From positions 1 to 8,425 of the forward strand of contig MWEV01000086.1 of the NCBI GenBank assembly GCA_002071245.1: a stretch of DNA of 8,425 nucleotides, given 5' to 3'. This DNA comes from Deltaproteobacteria bacterium ADurb.Bin026 (GTDB lineage Bacteria; Desulfobacterota; Syntrophorhabdia; Syntrophorhabdales; Syntrophorhabdaceae). Each line of letters starts with the position of its first letter. The first letter of the stretch is position 1. Positions 6,461-8,425 of this stretch are shown here, one piece after another. Under the pieces are notes generated by a model that saw only the letters and a list, made by a program, of their open reading frames with translations, was not told the origin of the DNA and ran no database searches. Position numbers and translations under genes: made by a program.

Positions 6461-6509
6461 TGATGTGTTTTTCTATCATTATCAGATTAAAAAGACAACT
6501 GTATTCAGG

Positions 6510-6539
6510 TTTATTCCGTGTTTGTTAAAAGGTTATCAA
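6510..6539 (-). promoter_or_regulatory. Weak candidate promoter for the SemiSWEET gene
   Basis: On the minus strand TTGATA (6539 to 6534) and AATAAA (6515 to 6510) are 18 bases apart, matching consensus at five and four of six positions. Transcription would begin about 40 bases before the ATG. It lies just beside the plus-strand sigma factor promoter, so the two could interfere. Confidence 0.25.
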
Positions 6540-6543
6540 TATC

Positions 6544-6572
6544 TTGACGATTGATAAAATTGATGGTATAAA
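6544..6572 (+). promoter_or_regulatory. Near-consensus sigma-70 promoter of the sigma factor gene
   Basis: TTGACG (6544-6549) and TATAAA (6567-6572) are separated by exactly 17 bases, each one base from consensus. Transcription should start near 6579, giving a leader of about 80 bases that includes the hairpin at 6607-6640. This is the best promoter in the window. Confidence 0.75.
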
Positions 6573-6606
6573 TAATAAATATTGGCAGCGATTGAAAATA
6601 ATTAAT

Positions 6607-6647
6607 GGATATGCCCTTTTTATTTAAAAAGGGCATATTTACTTTTT
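6607..6647 (+). terminator. Hairpin with T-rich tail in the sigma factor leader (terminator or attenuator)
   Basis: ATGCCCTTTTT (6611-6621) and AAAAAGGGCAT (6626-6636) are perfect inverted copies around an ATTT loop. Two more A-T pairs and two G-T pairs extend the stem to 6607 and 6640. T-rich sequence runs to 6647. It has the form of an intrinsic terminator but sits between the strong promoter and the ATG at 6658, ending just before the only Shine-Dalgarno-like bases (GGGG, 6648-6651). It could stop read-through from upstream, act as an attenuator, or shape ribosome access. Confidence 0.55.
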
Positions 6648-6657
6648 GGGGTTGAGT

Positions 6658-8172
6658 ATGACGATAAAAAATTCTAATGAAGTAAAACATCTGATTGATA
6701 TCGGTATTGAAAAAGGTTTTCTTACATCGGATGAAATCAATGACCTTCTTCCGCGAAATATCTTTTCACCTGAAGATATTGAAGATGTGTTTGATTATCT
6801 CTCGGAAGCAGACATAGACATTGTCGAAACCATACAGGAAAAGATTGAATCGCGGGAGGAAGATGTAACGGATTTTGCAGAAACTGACAGACTTCCTTCA
6901 GAAAAAACCGACAACATAATCTGGTCATATCTAAAAGACATAGGCCAGGTATCTCTACTTACGTCAGAAGAAGAGCACATGATTGCAAAAAAGATCGAAG
7001 AGAGCGAGAGGACGGCAAAGAATATCTTATTTGAATTGCCACGTGCGGTTAACGAACTGCTGGTGATTGGTCAGCAACTGAAGGAAGAGGCAATAAATAT
7101 CATCGATGTAATAAACAACATTGATGAAATGAATTATACTCAGAAGGACGAGGAAAAATTTAAAAAGAAAACAATATCTTCCATAAAAAACATCAAAAGT
7201 CTTCAGGTAAAAAGAGAAGAAATCAAAGACAGTTTAAAAAAGGCAAGTGCATCAGAAAAAAAGGATTTTGAAAAGGATTTAAAACAGGTTAATTCGAAAA
7301 CAGAAGATATACTCTCCAATCTTAAATTGAACAAAAAAATCATTGTAGACATTATTAATAAGGTTGCACGTCAGATTAAATTTATGGATGACGAAGAGGC
7401 AAATTCTGTAAGACAGAAACTTTTTGAACTGAGCGAAATAGACAAAAAGCTGAAGACTGTCAAAAACAGGCTTGTTCAGGCGAACCTCAGACTTGTTATA
7501 AATATTGCAAAAAAATACATGAACAGGGGACTTTCTTTTCTTGACCTGATTCAGGAAGGCAATATGGGTCTGATGAAGGCCGCAGAGAAATACGATTACC
7601 AAAAAGGCTATAAATTCTCGACATATTCAACATGGTGGATAAGGCAGGCGATAACGAGGGCAATAGCAGATTATGCACGCACTATACGTGTTCCCGTGCA
7701 TATTCTTGAAACTACAAATAAAATCAGTAAGGTTAGCATATCTCTTATCCAGGAATTAGGTAGGGAGCCTAATCTCGAAGAGATTTCGTTGAAATCGGGT
7801 ATTCCTCTTGAGAAGGTCAGGAAGATCATGAAGGTTACAAGCGGAACAGTGTCAATTGAGACGCCTGTTGGGGATGACGATTCCAAACTTGCTGATTTCA
7901 TTGCGGATCCAAAGGCATCATCGCCGTTTGCAGAGTTTGTAGATATATCTCTCAAAGAGGAAATTGACAAGGTTTTGTCAACCCTTACCCCACGAGAAGA
8001 AAAGGTCATACGGATGAGGCTTGGTATAGGCGAGAAGACAGATTATACGCTCGAAGAGGTGGGTGACGTTTTTGGACTTACCCGCGAACGTATCCGTCAG
8101 ATTGAGGCAAAGGCCTTAAGGAAGCTCAAACATCCGTCAAGGCAGAAAAGACTTGAGAGTTTTCAGGAATAA
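6658..8172 (+). CDS. rpoD: RNA polymerase sigma factor RpoD (sigma-70 family, group 1-like)
   Basis: From ATG 6658 the protein has 504 residues. Region 1.1 is recognisable at about 8-60 (H-L-I-D-I-G...F-L-T...L-P), and region 1.2 at about 85-118. A lysine/glutamate-rich non-conserved segment follows (about 125-260). Region 2 spans about 262-350, including Y-K-F-S-T-Y-S-T-W-W-I-R-Q (318-330) for DNA melting. Region 3 follows, with the sigma finger near P-V-G-D-D-D-S-K-L-A-D (403-413). Region 4.2 has the helix-turn-helix T-R-E-R-I-R-Q-I-E (475-483) that reads the -35 box. Region 1.1 supports a housekeeping factor. At Y339 (A-D-Y-A-R-T) most RpoD proteins have Gln. A TTG at 6646 would add four residues, but GGGG (6648-6651) better serves ATG 6658. 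The frequent partner dnaG is not next to it. A second, paralogous RpoD cannot be ruled out. Confidence 0.92.
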   Translation: MTIKNSNEVKHLIDIGIEKGFLTSDEINDLLPRNIFSPEDIEDVFDYLSEADIDIVETIQEKIESREEDVTDFAETDRLPSEKTDNIIWSYLKDIGQVSLLTSEEEHMIAKKIEESERTAKNILFELPRAVNELLVIGQQLKEEAINIIDVINNIDEMNYTQKDEEKFKKKTISSIKNIKSLQVKREEIKDSLKKASASEKKDFEKDLKQVNSKTEDILSNLKLNKKIIVDIINKVARQIKFMDDEEANSVRQKLFELSEIDKKLKTVKNRLVQANLRLVINIAKKYMNRGLSFLDLIQEGNMGLMKAAEKYDYQKGYKFSTYSTWWIRQAITRAIADYARTIRVPVHILETTNKISKVSISLIQELGREPNLEEISLKSGIPLEKVRKIMKVTSGTVSIETPVGDDDSKLADFIADPKASSPFAEFVDISLKEEIDKVLSTLTPREEKVIRMRLGIGEKTDYTLEEVGDVFGLTRERIRQIEAKALRKLKHPSRQKRLESFQE

Positions 8173-8335
8173 TTGTCCAAAGAAAAGATTGTAGTTTTAA
8201 AGTGAAAAAAGATGTTTTGCCCTAACGGGTATCAAGGGAAACTCTACAGAAAAATCTTGAAAAGATCATAATTTGAGAGAGTTTGTTCTGTCATAGACCT
8301 TTCATTTTTCTCAACTCTTTCTTCTTGCGCCAAGC

Positions 8336-8397
8336 AGTTGCTTAGTCCCTATAAAACCTCATGATTGTGTAGAACTAATCAACTTTCAGGAGGTTTT
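8336..8397 (+). promoter_or_regulatory. Two overlapping inverted repeats covering a Shine-Dalgarno site (candidate leader control element)
   Basis: This closes the 225-base non-coding stretch after rpoD. Arm AGTTGCTTAGT (8336-8346) pairs with ACTAATCAACT (8374-8384) with one mismatch. Arm AAAACCTC-x-TGA (8353-8364) pairs with TCA-x-GAGGTTTT (8386-8397), also with one mismatch. The 5' arm of the second lies inside the loop of the first, so in RNA they form either a pseudoknot or two alternative stems. The second hides AGGAGG (8388-8393) and ends in a T-run. A TATAAA at 8350-8355 could instead be a -10 box, which would leave the first arm untranscribed. The family is not recognised. Confidence 0.3.
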
Positions 8398-8425
8398 TTG
8401 GAACAGCATATCAAGATGATAAATT
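8398..8425 (+). CDS. Possible start of the next gene (truncated by window end)
   Basis: TTG at 8398 follows AGGAGG (8388-8393) after four bases and opens a frame reading M-E-Q-H-I-K-M-I-N to the window edge. An ATG at 8416 lies in the same frame but has no nearby ribosome binding site. Nine residues are too few to name a family. The short spacing and TTG start make this a tentative call. Confidence 0.3.

Noticed and set aside
6126..6479. 117-codon minus-strand frame overlapping the SemiSWEET gene
   Set aside because: It is out of frame with the recognisable three-helix protein and its Cys/His-rich product matches nothing I know; the SemiSWEET frame explains the region.
6646..6657. TTG start adding four residues to the sigma factor
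   Set aside because: It has no ribosome site at a proper distance and would lie right at the foot of the leader hairpin; ATG 6658 has GGGG six bases upstream.
8212..8271. 19-residue open frame after rpoD
   Set aside because: It is very short, with only an A-rich stretch in front and no strong ribosome site; such frames are expected by chance.
8275..8321. Inverted repeat GAGAGAGTT / AACTCTTTC as an rpoD terminator
   Set aside because: The stem is 9 bp with one G-T pair around a 29-base loop, and no clean T-run follows the right arm. It starts about 100 bases after the stop, so it was not called.

Overview
The window looks like chromosomal DNA of an anaerobic, moderately AT-rich bacterium. 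The best fit is Desulfobacterota, possibly a syntrophic lineage such as Syntrophorhabdia, but no gene here proves it. The clues are a three-gene CoA-thioester cassette of the kind anaerobic fatty-acid and aromatic degraders carry, an ExeA-type ATPase fused to an SH3 domain, a thermonuclease with an Ada-like cysteine tail, and an RpoD-type sigma factor.

Layout. Positions 1-345 hold the 3' end of a metallo-beta-lactamase-fold hydrolase. A promoter with a near-palindrome in its spacer (395-424) leads to a tight plus-strand operon: 3-hydroxyacyl-CoA dehydrogenase (476-1336), enoyl-CoA hydratase (1357-2139) and an atypical thiolase (2188-3402). A strong hairpin terminator (3428-3467) closes it. 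Together the three enzymes would hydrate crotonyl-CoA-like substrates, oxidise the 3-hydroxyacyl-CoA and cleave the 3-ketoacyl-CoA to acetyl-CoA.

Next comes a second plus-strand unit of envelope-directed genes: a secreted thermonuclease (3529-4146), a membrane-anchored AAA ATPase with a C-terminal SH3 domain (4125-5555, overlapping the nuclease) and a secreted cyclophilin (5590-6174). It meets a small minus-strand SemiSWEET/PQ-loop transporter gene (6212-6460) head-on over a weak two-way terminator.

The 6461-6657 gap is a divergent promoter region. A near-consensus sigma-70 promoter drives the sigma factor gene (6658-8172), and its leader carries a perfect 11-bp hairpin just before the start codon. 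Positions 8173-8397 are non-coding and end in two overlapping inverted repeats. One of these covers the Shine-Dalgarno site of what may be the next gene, which is cut off at 8425.

Most of the window is ordinary. The points most worth checking are the Tyr in sigma region 2.4 where Gln is usual, the rpoD leader hairpin, the overlapping inverted repeats at 8336-8397, the atypical thiolase motifs, and the nuclease-ATPase-cyclophilin cluster. No insertion sequence, CRISPR array, tRNA or rRNA was seen.
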